Assembly: GCA_023431385.1 (NCBI GenBank)
Contig: JAEYWA010000223.1
Coordinates: 1 to 43,126 of the forward strand
Source: Bacillota bacterium
GTDB lineage: Bacteria; Bacillota; Clostridia; Acetivibrionales; DSM-1351
Reading direction: 5' to 3'
DNA length: 43,126 nucleotides
The position numbers and the translations under genes are program-made. The notes below the pieces were generated by a model. That model was not told where the DNA came from. It was given only the letters and a program-made list of their open reading frames with translations, and did no database searches. Shown piece after piece: positions 16,168-25,600 of this stretch (positions are counted from its first letter, which is position 1; each line of letters starts with the position of its first letter).

Positions 16168-16815
16168 CTATTCAGCTGGCGTTGATTTTCTTTCCTTTAG
16201 ATAAGTAATTACACCTGGTACAAGAGAAATAAATATTATGGCAATTATTACAAGACTGAAATTGTTCTCAACAATAGGCATGTTTCCGAAGAAGAAGCCA
16301 CCGAAGGAGAATATTGCAACCCAAGAAATTCCGCCGATAATATTGTAGCTTATGAATTTTGGGTAACTCATTGAGCCCATTCCCGCAACAAACGGGGCAA
16401 AAGTTCTTATAATGGGAATAAACCTTGCAATAATAATGGTTTTTCCGCCATGCTTTTCATAAAAATTATGAGTTTTTATAAGGTATTCTTTTTTAAGGAA
16501 TCTTACGTTGTCCTTTTTGAAAATAGCCGGACCAATGAACTTTCCGATATGATAGTTGCATGTATCTCCCAATATGGCAGCCGCAATAAGAACTGCAATT
16601 ATTACCGGGAAGTTCAAATCACCGCTGGCGGCCAGAGCTCCTATAACAAAAATCATTGAATCTCCAGGTAAAAACGGTGTTATAACAAGACCTGTTTCAC
16701 AGAAAATAACTAAAAATAGAATAAGATACGTCCAAATCCCGAAATCATTTGCCAATTGGGTCAGATTCTTGTCCAAGTGCATTACAAAATCAAAAAACTT
16801 AAGTACTATATCCAT
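16168..16815 (-). CDS. DedA family membrane protein
   Basis: The 215-residue integral membrane protein belongs to the DedA/VTT family; characterised members translocate undecaprenyl phosphate or phospholipids. Typical landmarks are ETGLVITPFLPGDSMIFVIGALAA (F/L-P-G-D/E motif), GDTCNYHIGKFIG, and HGGKTIIIARFIPIIRTFAPFVAGMGSM (the conserved R-x-x-P-x-x-R segment). About five helices are visible. AGAGG precedes the ATG. It is a single gene. A link with uppP at the far end of the window (undecaprenyl phosphate recycling) is thematic only. Confidence 0.9.
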   Translation of the reverse strand: MDIVLKFFDFVMHLDKNLTQLANDFGIWTYLILFLVIFCETGLVITPFLPGDSMIFVIGALAASGDLNFPVIIAVLIAAAILGDTCNYHIGKFIGPAIFKKDNVRFLKKEYLIKTHNFYEKHGGKTIIIARFIPIIRTFAPFVAGMGSMSYPKFISYNIIGGISWVAIFSFGGFFFGNMPIVENNFSLVIIAIIFISLVPGVITYLKERKSTPAE

Positions 16816-17152
16816 AATCAGCCTCTTTTATATTTTTTTATGCAGCAATCCGCATATCCAATATGATCACCAAAATAATAATCAATGACTATTTTATTAG
16901 GTAATCTTTTCTTATATACATACAATTTAACCTAAAAGTCTGACTATGTACACCCTTTAGGCATAAAATTACCTATTTCACATAAATTATCAGGATATTT
17001 CCCGTCACCTAAAATTGTACCAAATAGTTTAAGTAGTTATAGCAGGCGTGCTGTCCATCTGAAATTAACTTGTGAACTATAGTAATGATTTGATATTTCC
17101 AGCTCGATTTTAATGGCATTTTCACCGGTTATAAATAGACATGAATCCCTAG

Positions 17153-17196
17153 TTACAGAAAAACAGTCGGGCATTAGCCCGACTGTTTTTCTGTAA
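17153..17196 (-). terminator. Very strong terminator: perfect 20-bp stem
   Basis: Two 20-base arms (17153-17172 and 17177-17196) pair perfectly around the loop ATTA. The arms carry a GC core (AGTCGGGC / GCCCGACT) flanked by A5 and T5, so it can stop transcription in both directions. It ends the ferritin-like gene. Confidence 0.9.
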
Positions 17197-17208
17197 TCCT
17201 TCTGAGCC

Positions 17209-18114
17209 TTACTGATACTTGCAATCATTATTATGAATTAACAGATTGTATAATGAAGCGTGCCTTATCTCATCGGTTATAATTTCGGTTAAAGTATTTA
17301 TATGACTTCTTTCCTTCATGGCAAACAATATCTTGCGATATTTTCTCACTGCATTTTGCTCTCCCATTAACGCTCTTATTAGGCCCTCACAATAATTTGC
17401 AGGTTTCTGGAAGTCAACCTCCTGTTTAGGACTGATAACCTTACCGGTAAGCTCAAAATACAGTCGACGGAATAATTTTGCATGTCTAATTTCGTCATCT
17501 CTGATACCCTTTATAATTTCTCTGTCCTTGTTATTTGGAGCATTACTTATAAGGAAGTCATAAAACATCCTGTCTTCTCTCTCTCCTTCAACTGCTGCTT
17601 TAATAAGGTCCAGAGCTTCAGCCATACTTACCTGGCTATCGAGCTCGCCATCCATATCCTCACCCTTCGTAGAATTACCCATCATACTGTCATTTTTCAT
17701 ATGCTGACCCATCATACTGTCATTTTTCATTTGTTCTGATAAGAGATTATTATTCTCCATATGCTGTTGACCCATTAAATTGGGTTTATTCATGTACTGA
17801 CCCATAATGTCATCATTATTATGACCCATTTTCATATTCTTTACTGGGCTCATATACATGGAATTATCCTTGGGTGCAGGTACCGTAGGAAGGGGCATGG
17901 TCATGCTGTTGGGCATGCCCTGCTGGTTCGGCTTCTGCTGCTGCGCGGGCATTGTCACGCTGTTAGGCATGGCCTGCTGGTTCGGCTTCTGCTGCTGTGC
18001 AGGCATTGTCACGCTGTTGGGCATGGCCTGTTGAGCAGGCTCCTGTTTCGGTTGTTCTATAATCTTCTGTTCAGGTTGAACTTTTGGTTTATTAAAAAAT
18101 GGCCATTTTTGCAC
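17209..18114 (-). CDS. Ferritin-like protein with repetitive Gln/Pro and Met/His-rich N-terminal half
   Basis: Residues 165-300 form a four-helix ferritin/rubrerythrin-like domain with a plausible di-iron set: E178, E208-x-x-H211, E252 and E282-x-x-H285. The first 160 residues are low complexity: an 18-residue unit QQAMPNSVTMPAQQQKPN repeated about 2.6 times (residues 28-76), then a Met/His-rich stretch that includes two copies of MKNDSMMGQH (residues 129-148). There is no signal peptide; the start is a GTG nine bases after AGGAGG. Similar ferritin-like domains occur in clostridial proteins of unknown role, some spore-associated. Metal binding by the Met/His-rich part is inference. Confidence 0.8.
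   Translation of the reverse strand: MQKWPFFNKPKVQPEQKIIEQPKQEPAQQAMPNSVTMPAQQQKPNQQAMPNSVTMPAQQQKPNQQGMPNSMTMPLPTVPAPKDNSMYMSPVKNMKMGHNNDDIMGQYMNKPNLMGQQHMENNNLLSEQMKNDSMMGQHMKNDSMMGNSTKGEDMDGELDSQVSMAEALDLIKAAVEGEREDRMFYDFLISNAPNNKDREIIKGIRDDEIRHAKLFRRLYFELTGKVISPKQEVDFQKPANYCEGLIRALMGEQNAVRKYRKILFAMKERSHINTLTEIITDEIRHASLYNLLIHNNDCKYQ
17671..17730 (-). repeat. 30-bp tandem repeat coding MKNDSMMGQH
   Basis: Two adjacent 30-bp units encode residues 129-148 of the ferritin-like protein. They are nearly identical at DNA level, which suggests recent slippage. Confidence 0.75.
17887..18033 (-). repeat. 54-bp in-frame tandem repeat (about 2.6 units)
   Basis: It encodes the 18-residue Gln/Pro/Met unit of the ferritin-like protein. 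The DNA copies are nearly identical and GC-richer than their surroundings, so copy number probably varies between strains. Confidence 0.8.
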
Positions 18115-18261
18115 CTGAGAATGCCTCCTCTGATTAACATAATAGTATACTACATACTATGTTGTACCGAAAATATGGTGACAGCTGATATTCCTGCTAA
18201 CAAGCTTCTTCCCGATTTTCTCATTCTCGCTATTCACTTGAATCCTGCTACAAAAAACATC

Positions 18262-18290
18262 TTGACAATACGCAACTAATTGCATAAAAT
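18262..18290 (+). promoter_or_regulatory. marR promoter
   Basis: A perfect -35 TTGACA (18262-18267), a 17-base spacer and TAAAAT (18285-18290) lie just before the MarR start. The leader is only about 25 bases. Both halves of the large dyad overlap this promoter or its start point. Confidence 0.75.
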
Positions 18291-18312
18291 AAATGCAACT
18301 AGTTGCGTATTG
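18266..18312. promoter_or_regulatory. 47-bp double dyad, candidate MarR operator pair
   Basis: Two 20-bp arms (18266-18285 and 18293-18312) are inverted copies with one mismatch around a 7-bp centre. Each arm contains its own dyad: GCAACTAATTGC (18272-18283) and the perfect palindrome GCAACTAGTTGC (18295-18306), 23 bp centre to centre. One box lies in the promoter spacer and the other at the start site. Confidence 0.8.
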
Positions 18313-18321
18313 GGGGAAAAA

Positions 18322-18768
18322 ATGGATTGGATACAGAAAGCACAGATAACATTTGGAAGCATGCTCATTGTTACTAACAGAATACAAAGTAAAGGAGAAG
18401 GATTATTTTGCGATTTAAGCCTGAAACAGTGGTTTCTACTTGTTGTTATTTCAAACATGCCCGAAACAGACTTATCAATTAACCGTATTGCTGAAATAAA
18501 CGGTACAACACGACAAAATGTTAGGAAGATGCTAGAACTCATGCGTACCAAGGGTTATGTAAAATTACTCCAGGGAAAAAATGATGCGAGAACCTTGGAG
18601 GTCCAATTAACAGACAAGACCAGAGAATTTTTAAAAGCAAATGAAGAACTGGGAATCCTTTATACCCGGCAACTCTTTGAAGGAATCAACGAAGAACAAC
18701 TTGATACTGTTAATAATGTCTGTAACAAATTACTAAGCAATTTAGAGAATTTTAGAAAGCAGGGTTAG
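18322..18768 (+). CDS. MarR family transcriptional regulator
   Basis: A 148-residue winged-helix regulator with the recognition region SINRIAEINGTTRQNVRKMLELMRTKGYVKLLQGKNDARTLEVQLTDK, including the D-x-R wing signature. The frame opens at 18280, but that codon lies before the predicted mRNA start; GGGGG six bases before the ATG at 18322 marks the real start (MDWIQKAQITFG). It likely represses itself and the membrane protein downstream, whose start is four bases after its stop. The inducer is unknown. Confidence 0.9.
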   Translation: MDWIQKAQITFGSMLIVTNRIQSKGEGLFCDLSLKQWFLLVVISNMPETDLSINRIAEINGTTRQNVRKMLELMRTKGYVKLLQGKNDARTLEVQLTDKTREFLKANEELGILYTRQLFEGINEEQLDTVNNVCNKLLSNLENFRKQG

Positions 18769-18772
18769 GTTC

Positions 18773-19648
18773 ATGGTGAAGAAAAATTTTGATGTTCTCT
18801 CTCTGATAGCAGCTGCTCTTATGATGATATCTGCATGTATTGGCATTTTCTATTCTAATGGGGGAAGCCGATTTGAGGTTGTTAATACATATGGAGAGAA
18901 AAATTATTTGTTTGGAGATGGAATATATGCTCATGATACAATTCTGAAAGCAGCCACAGGTAAAGGGACGGATATCACAATGCTGATTGTAGGTATCCTT
19001 ATAGTTGCAGGAGTGCTTTTAGAGAGAAAATATTTATGGATTCAATTTGTAAAGGTCTCTTTGCTAAGCGGTCTTTTATATCATGCAATTTGTCTTGTTA
19101 CAGAGTTTTCCTTTAATAGAATTTTTATTTTATATTTAGTCTTATTCGGCACAGCATTGTATTCCTTTATATGGAATCTGGCCGGGCTGATGAAGCAGGA
19201 GCCGTATCCGAAATCTGTATATGAAAAGAGGTTTACAGGACCACTAATTACAATTTTTTTGGGTGGTTGTTCCACCCTGTGCTGGATGATATTTTTTATT
19301 TTGCCCGCAACCTTAAGCGGGGACATAATAGGTTCAATAGACGCTTTGGAAATATATACAACAGTGCCAACCTTTGCAATAGACTTAGGAGTTATTTTGC
19401 CTGCCTGTATACTAAGTGCAGTTTGGCTGTATAAAAAGGATCGTCGCGGATATATACTTACGCCGATTTTGTTGGTTTTACTTGCTTTGGTAGGAATAAT
19501 GGTTATAGTTCAAACATGTGTTCAAAATTATTACGGCATAACACTTCCGATACCTCAATTAATCGGTCTTGTTGGAACGTTCTCTATCCTTGGCGGAGTG
19601 GCAATTCCTTTTGCGGTAAAGTTTTTAAAGCTTGTAAAAACTCAATAA
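18773..19648 (+). CDS. Polytopic membrane protein co-transcribed with marR
   Basis: The 291-residue protein has about eight hydrophobic helices, the first at residues 8-27 (VLSLIAAALMMISACIGIFY), then an outside loop with GGSRFEVVNTYGEKNYLFGDGIYAHD. I do not recognise the family; it has no ABC, MFS or MATE motif. It starts four bases after the marR stop, with GGTT(A)GG overlapping the end of marR, so the genes form a two-gene operon. Regulation by MarR suggests response to a small molecule or stress; that is inference. Confidence 0.75.
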   Translation: MVKKNFDVLSLIAAALMMISACIGIFYSNGGSRFEVVNTYGEKNYLFGDGIYAHDTILKAATGKGTDITMLIVGILIVAGVLLERKYLWIQFVKVSLLSGLLYHAICLVTEFSFNRIFILYLVLFGTALYSFIWNLAGLMKQEPYPKSVYEKRFTGPLITIFLGGCSTLCWMIFFILPATLSGDIIGSIDALEIYTTVPTFAIDLGVILPACILSAVWLYKKDRRGYILTPILLVLLALVGIMVIVQTCVQNYYGITLPIPQLIGLVGTFSILGGVAIPFAVKFLKLVKTQ

Positions 19649-19662
19649 CTGCCCTTACGAGT

Positions 19663-22050
19663 CTATTTCTTTATCACCTCAAACAATCGTTGATAATTCC
19701 CGTATTTCTCAGATTTGATTTTTAATATACCTTTGCCCGAACTGCCTTTCGTTTTTATCCATAGGGCTCTAACCCCACCAATAAGGGCTATGCATTTTGG
19801 CCCTATAATCTCTATGGGTCCCTCGGTTTCGATTGTCATAGCATCATTTGCATAGCTCATAGTATTGCCGTTTTGATCGGTTGCTTTTAATACAATCCTT
19901 GTCACATCATAGGTCTCGGCCTCAACTAATACACTGCTGTCAGCTTCAACCTTAAGGCAGGAAGTCTCTAAAGTTGACTTCGTTACACTTTTTACCAGCT
20001 CACCGTTCTTATAGCCTTCAAATCTGAAGCTGATGCGTTGGCCGCCCCAATTACTTACGTATGTTCCAAAAAGTCTCATACCATCATCCATTGAGAGCTT
20101 GTATTTAAGCATCAGCCTTCCCATAAGAAGCTTCGAACCAAAGGGAAGATTCATTCCGAATTTGGACACATCCCTTAATACGCTTTTCATTCTAAGAGAG
20201 TCCTTGCCGGTAATATTCTCGTACTTTGTAAGAAGGTCTCCAATGAAATCATCAATTTTTATTGGAGCGTGTTTCAGCTTTGGGAACTGCTTCCGGTCAG
20301 GATAAAAGGTGTTTATGAATTCATTATCCTTGTAGAGCCTTATATAGTCACAGTTGGTAAAGGCGTATACTGCTCCGATATCTCCCCCGGAGTATTCTCC
20401 TATATCCATGGAGGAAGAGAGTTCCAGCACTGGAACTAGGTCCTGCTGGGACGCATATACATACCAGGCAAGCTTAGGTATTCTGAACATATCACTGACA
20501 CCGTGATAGCATATTCTGTCTCCACTACCGAAATCCTTATGAGTGTTATAATCAGACATGCACCAGCCAATGGCACCGCTTATTCTGCTGCTGCCCATCA
20601 TCGTATTCAGAACCCTCATATGTCTCAAGGCATGCTCCAGCCTTCTGCTCTCATTGTCAAAGCGCTTGGTAGGAAACATATGTCCATTGTGTTCAGTTAC
20701 AAGATAGGGCGCATTGGTTTTCGTCACCTTGGAAGGCAGCTCAAGTGCCAAATTACTGCCATTATGCATAAAATCGTTATAGGTATACACATCCTCCAGC
20801 AGATTGCTGTCCTTAAAGTTCCTCACACCTCCGGTCTGCCTGGTATTATCCAACTCATGGGCAATTCTGTTGGTATTACGGTAGAACTCATCACTATCAG
20901 CTGATTCATTGATTCTTACCCCCCACAGTACAATACTCGGGTGATTTCTGTCCCTCAGAATCATATCCCTCACATTTTGGCAGGACAGCTCCTTCCACTT
21001 TTCGTTCCCCACATGTTGCCAGCCTGGGATTTCTTCAAATACAAGTAATCCAATTTCGTCACATCTGTCAAGGAAATGCCTGGATTGTGGGTAATGGGAG
21101 GTTCGTACCAGGTTAACTCCCAGTTCATATTTTAGCAGGTCGGCATCCTTTTTTTGAGCAGATTCCGGCATTGCATAACCGACATAAGGATAAGACTGAT
21201 GCCTGTTTAAGCCAATGAGCTTAATTTTTTTTCCGTTAAGATAAAAGCCCTCCGGTCTGAAGACAGCTTCTCTGAATCCGAATCTGGTCTCCCAGCTATC
21301 AATTACAATATGATTAATTATTAACCGGGCCTCAAGTGTATATAGTACAGGATTCTCAATATCCCAAATCCGGACATTTGATACCTTTCCTCGTGTGTTG
21401 CCCCATACTGAATTTCCCATCGGATAGACAAACCGGCTAACAAGCCGTTTCTCAGCATCGTTTATTGTAAACTCTACATACATGTCCTCATAAGCCTGTG
21501 AAAGTTCTATATCTATATCCAATGTTTTTTCTGAAGCCAGAACATCATATGTTCTTATAAAAATATTTTTTATATATGCTTTCTCTCTGATTTCCAGCCA
21601 CACTTCACGATATATTCCTCCATAGACAAGATAATCGATGACCTTCCCAAAGGGCGGGATGTCTTCTTGCTCTGTAGAATCGCATACCACCACCATTAAA
21701 TTGTATTTACCGTATTGAACCTTATCAGATATATCTATTTCAAAAGGCGTATACCCCCCCGAATGCTCTCCGATAAAGCTACCGTTTAAGTATACTTCTG
21801 CATATGATGAAGCACCCTCAAACTTTAGTAAAAGCGCCTTACCTCTCAGTTCAGAAGCTATGTAAAGTTTTTTCCTGTAACAGGATACAAATTGATATTC
21901 TGTCTCATCAAAATTATTGTAGTCCAGAATTTTATTGGTATGTGGTATATTAACCAATTCAAAGCCACTATCATCAAAAGAGCTTTCTAAATAGTTCTCA
22001 TTGTAATCACTTTTGTAATGCCAGTCATAGTTCAGATTTATTTTGTGCAT
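19663..22050 (-). CDS. Glycoside hydrolase family 2 protein (beta-galactosidase/glucuronidase-like)
   Basis: An intracellular exo-glycosidase of about 795 residues without signal peptide. Order: sugar-binding jelly roll (YRKKLYIASELRGKALLLKFEGASSYAEVYLNG), Ig-like domain, TIM barrel from about residue 265 (GFYLNGKKIKLIGLNRHQ), and a C-terminal Ig-like part. Catalytic residues: acid/base Glu of WGVRINES (about 382) and nucleophile Glu of VTEHNGHMFPTK (about 453). AGAAGG precedes the ATG at 22050 by nine bases; an ATG at 22059 directly abuts it. It stands alone, convergent with the MarR-linked membrane protein. The exact sugar is not deducible. Confidence 0.9.
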   Translation of the reverse strand: MHKINLNYDWHYKSDYNENYLESSFDDSGFELVNIPHTNKILDYNNFDETEYQFVSCYRKKLYIASELRGKALLLKFEGASSYAEVYLNGSFIGEHSGGYTPFEIDISDKVQYGKYNLMVVVCDSTEQEDIPPFGKVIDYLVYGGIYREVWLEIREKAYIKNIFIRTYDVLASEKTLDIDIELSQAYEDMYVEFTINDAEKRLVSRFVYPMGNSVWGNTRGKVSNVRIWDIENPVLYTLEARLIINHIVIDSWETRFGFREAVFRPEGFYLNGKKIKLIGLNRHQSYPYVGYAMPESAQKKDADLLKYELGVNLVRTSHYPQSRHFLDRCDEIGLLVFEEIPGWQHVGNEKWKELSCQNVRDMILRDRNHPSIVLWGVRINESADSDEFYRNTNRIAHELDNTRQTGGVRNFKDSNLLEDVYTYNDFMHNGSNLALELPSKVTKTNAPYLVTEHNGHMFPTKRFDNESRRLEHALRHMRVLNTMMGSSRISGAIGWCMSDYNTHKDFGSGDRICYHGVSDMFRIPKLAWYVYASQQDLVPVLELSSSMDIGEYSGGDIGAVYAFTNCDYIRLYKDNEFINTFYPDRKQFPKLKHAPIKIDDFIGDLLTKYENITGKDSLRMKSVLRDVSKFGMNLPFGSKLLMGRLMLKYKLSMDDGMRLFGTYVSNWGGQRISFRFEGYKNGELVKSVTKSTLETSCLKVEADSSVLVEAETYDVTRIVLKATDQNGNTMSYANDAMTIETEGPIEIIGPKCIALIGGVRALWIKTKGSSGKGILKIKSEKYGNYQRLFEVIKK

Positions 22051-22450
22051 ATTTGCCATCCTTCTGAATTTTTGAATTAATTTACTGATGATATATTATA
22101 TATCTATAATTGTTTTTTTTGTGTCAAATTAGTATATAAATTTTATCTGTTAAATATTATTTTACTAATTAAAATAGAATATATAAACTGTGAATTAATG
22201 CTATCTCTAATTTTACTTAATTTTTTACTGTTTCTATACACAAAAATATAAGGAATACTTTTAATAATTTATCATCTTTTATTGGATTGTCTTTTATCTG
22301 CTTCTAATTTATTACAAATATAATTATTTACTCACATAGCTTTATGTAATAGTTAAGCTTTTGGTGAATACCTATAATGAATTAGAATAAATAACTAAAA
22401 AATAAGAAAAACTAAAACATCAGTAAAAACTTTATTTTAGGAGGAACGTT
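22051..22450. other. AT-rich divergent intergenic region
   Basis: About 400 bases without a credible gene. On the minus strand TTGACA (22122-22127) faces the GH2 gene, with TA-rich sequence 17-21 bases on but no clean -10. On the plus strand TATAAT at 22373-22378 is a candidate -10 for the DUF3787/PFOR transcript, with a poor -35. TGAATA at 22365-22370 resembles a sigma-G -35, but no matching -10 follows. Confidence 0.4.
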
Positions 22451-22642
22451 ATGAATAAAAAAGATGCACAGCTTGACGGGCATGATAACAGGCGCTTAAC
22501 AGCTTACAGGCCCACTGATAATGAAGGTACTGCAGCATGGACCAAGGAAAAAACAAAGCAGAAGCATACAGATGTCATTATCCCTGATGAAGAGGGCGTT
22601 TCAGAAGCAAAAAAATGGGTAGATAACGGAAGTAGACTTTAA
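22451..22642 (+). CDS. DUF3787 small protein, spore-surface type
   Basis: A 63-residue hydrophilic protein. The core TAAWTKEK...DVIIPDEEGVSEAKKWVDNGSRL matches DUF3787, a clostridial family that includes a spore surface protein of C. difficile (recalled, not searched). An excellent AGGAGG lies seven bases before the ATG. There is no signal peptide or cysteine. It ends 30 bases before the PFOR gene on the same strand, so it may be co-transcribed or simply share the upstream region. Confidence 0.75.
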   Translation: MNKKDAQLDGHDNRRLTAYRPTDNEGTAAWTKEKTKQKHTDVIIPDEEGVSEAKKWVDNGSRL

Positions 22643-22672
22643 TAAAATTTATTAATAACGGGGTGATTTTTT

Positions 22673-25600
22673 ATGTCAAAAATTAAAATGACGATGGATG
22701 GTAATACAGCTGCTGCTTATGTTGCCTATGCGTATACCGATGTCGCAGCGATTTACCCTATTACACCATCGTCGAATATGGCGGAATCAGTAGACGAATG
22801 GTCCGCCAAAGGCAAAAAGAATATATTCGGACAAAAAGTCCGTGTTGTAGAAATGCAGTCAGAAGCGGGTGCAGCAGGGACACTTCACGGTTCGTTGCAG
22901 GCAGGAGCTTTGACTACAACCTTTACCGCTTCACAGGGATTACTGTTAATGATACCAAATATGTATAAGGTATCAGGAGAATTGCTGCCAGCCGTATTTC
23001 ACGTCAGCGCCAGAGCTATTGCCACCCAGGCCCTCTCCATTTTCGGAGACCATCAGGATGTAATGGCAGCGAGACAAACAGGAGTTGTCATGTTGGCTTC
23101 CGGGTCAGTTCAGGAAGTAATGGATATAGCTCCTGTTGCACACTTGGCAGCAATAAAGGGCAGACTTCCTTTCTTACATTTTTTTGACGGTTTCAGAACT
23201 TCTCATGAAATTCAAAAGATTGAGGCATTGGAATATGAAGACTTGGCCAGTCTTCTAGATTATGATGCAGTCAAGGAATTCAGGGACAGGTCTTTATCAC
23301 CAAACCATCCGGTAACAAGAGGAACCGCTCAAAATCCGGATGTTTACTTCCAGAATCGTGAAGCAGCAAATCCCTACTATGACAATATTGTAAATATTGT
23401 TGAAGATTACATGAATAAGGTTGGAGAGCTTACCGGCAGAAAGCATGGTCTCTTCGATTATTACGGTGCTCCTGATGCGGAAAACATAATAATAGCAATG
23501 GGATCAATTACTGATGTAATTGAAGAAACCATTGACTATCTTAACGCAAACGGTGAAAAATATGGTGTTGTCAAGGTTCATTTATTCAGGCCCTTCTCAG
23601 CCAAGCACTTGTTAAATGTAATTCCAAAGACCGTAAAAAAGGTTGCAGTTCTTGATAGAACAAAGGAACCTGGAGCAGTAGGCGAACCACTGTATCTCGA
23701 CGTAAAAGCAGCTTATTATGGCTTAGAGAATGCTCCATTAATAGTCGGAGGTCGTTTTGGTCTGGCATCCAAGGATACAACACCAGCACATATTAAAGCT
23801 GTATATGACAATCTCAAGCAGCCAAGTCCGAAGGACGGGTTTACAATTGGTATAGTAGATGATGTTACTCATACTTCCCTTAATTTTGATGAGCATATCA
23901 ATGCTACACCAAAATCAACCATTAAATGTTTATTCTGGGGGCTTGGTTCCGATGGTACCGTAGGAGCCAACAAGCAGGCTATCAAAATTATCGGCGATCA
24001 TACCGACAAGTATGTTCAAGCTTACTTTGCCTATGATTCAAAAAAATCCGGCGGAGTCACTATGTCTCACTTACGCTTCGGTGATGAGCCGATAAAATCA
24101 TCCTACCTTGTTCATGAAGCTGATTATATCGCCTGTCACAATCAGTCCTATGTAAACCAGTATGATCTGCTTAAGGGTATAAAGAAGGGCGGAACTTTCG
24201 TATTAAACTGCCTGTGGAACGAAAAGGAACTCGAAGATCATCTTCCGGCTGAATTAAAGCGTCAGATTGCCCGGAACAATGTACAGTTCTACACGGTTAA
24301 TGCTTACTCAATTGCCGAGAATATAGGGCTTGGAAACAGGATTAATATGATAATGCAGGCCGCATTCTTCAAGCTGGCTAATATTATTCCAATTGATGAG
24401 GCGGTACGCTATCTCAAAGAGGGCGTTGTCAAGTCCTATGGTAAAAAGGGTGAAAACGTTGTAAGAATCAATCAGGAAGCTATTGATAAAGGTATAGATT
24501 CAGTTGTAAAAATCAATGTCCCCGAATCCTGGAAGGACGCTCAGGATACATCAAATACTGATATTGTGGAACCTGATTTCATTAAAAATATTCTCCGTCC
24601 GTCAAATGCCATGAAGGGTGATGATTTACCTGTAAGTACCTTTGTAGAATTGGAGGACGGTACCATACCAAACGGTACATCAGCCTATGAAAAGCGTGGT
24701 ATAGCTGTCAATGTTCCCGAATGGATTCCTGAAAACTGTATTCAGTGTAATATATGTTCACTGGTTTGTCCTCATGCAGTAATTCGGCCGGTACTGGCTA
24801 CCGATGAGGAAATGAATGCCGCACCTGACACCTTTGTGACAAGAAAGGCAGTCGGAAAGGGCATGGAACAATACCAGTTCAGAATTCAGATCAGTCCCAT
24901 GGATTGTACAGGCTGCGGCAATTGTGCTGATGTCTGTCCTGCCAAGGAAAAAGCACTGGTTATGAAAAAACTGAGCACTCAAACTGAACATGAAATTCCC
25001 AATTATGAGTTCTCTACTACCAAGGTCTCCTACAAAGGCGGAAACTTTGGAAATAAGACAATCAAGGACAGCCAGTTCAGGAAACCCCTGTACGAGTTTT
25101 CCGGCGCCTGCGCAGGCTGTGGTGAAACACCTTATATCAAGCTTGTCACACAGCTTTTCGGTGATAGAATGATGATTGCAAACGCTACAGGTTGTTCCTC
25201 TATCTGGGGTGCCTCATTTCCTGCCAGTGCCTATACTGTAAATAATGAAGGAAAAGGTCCCGCTTGGGCAAACTCATTATTCGAGGATAATGCAGAATTC
25301 GGCTACGGCTTCTACCTTGGGGTAAAGCAGATGAGAGAGCGTATCAGGGATATTGCACTTCAGCTTTCAGATATGGATATTGATGACAATCTGAAAGCGA
25401 AACTTGGAGCGTGGGTAGCCAGCACTGAAGATGGAGAAGCCTCCAAGGGTGCAAGCGAAGATCTTTTAGAGGCACTGAAAGCTTATTCTCCTAAAGACCA
25501 GCAGCAAACCCAGCTTATAGCAGAACTGCTTGAGAAAAAGGATTACCTGGTTAAGCGGTCAATCTGGATTGTAGGCGGAGATGGCTGGGCCTATGATATC

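Noticed and set aside
17037..17228. 63-codon minus-strand frame overlapping the ferritin-like gene end
   Set aside because: It runs through the perfect 20-bp terminator, has no good ribosome site and no recognisable protein character.
18280..18321. Upstream start of the MarR protein
   Set aside because: That ATG lies at the promoter -10, before the expected transcript start.
22365..22384. Sigma-G promoter before the DUF3787 gene
   Set aside because: TGAATA is present but nothing close to CATACTA follows at 17-18 bases.
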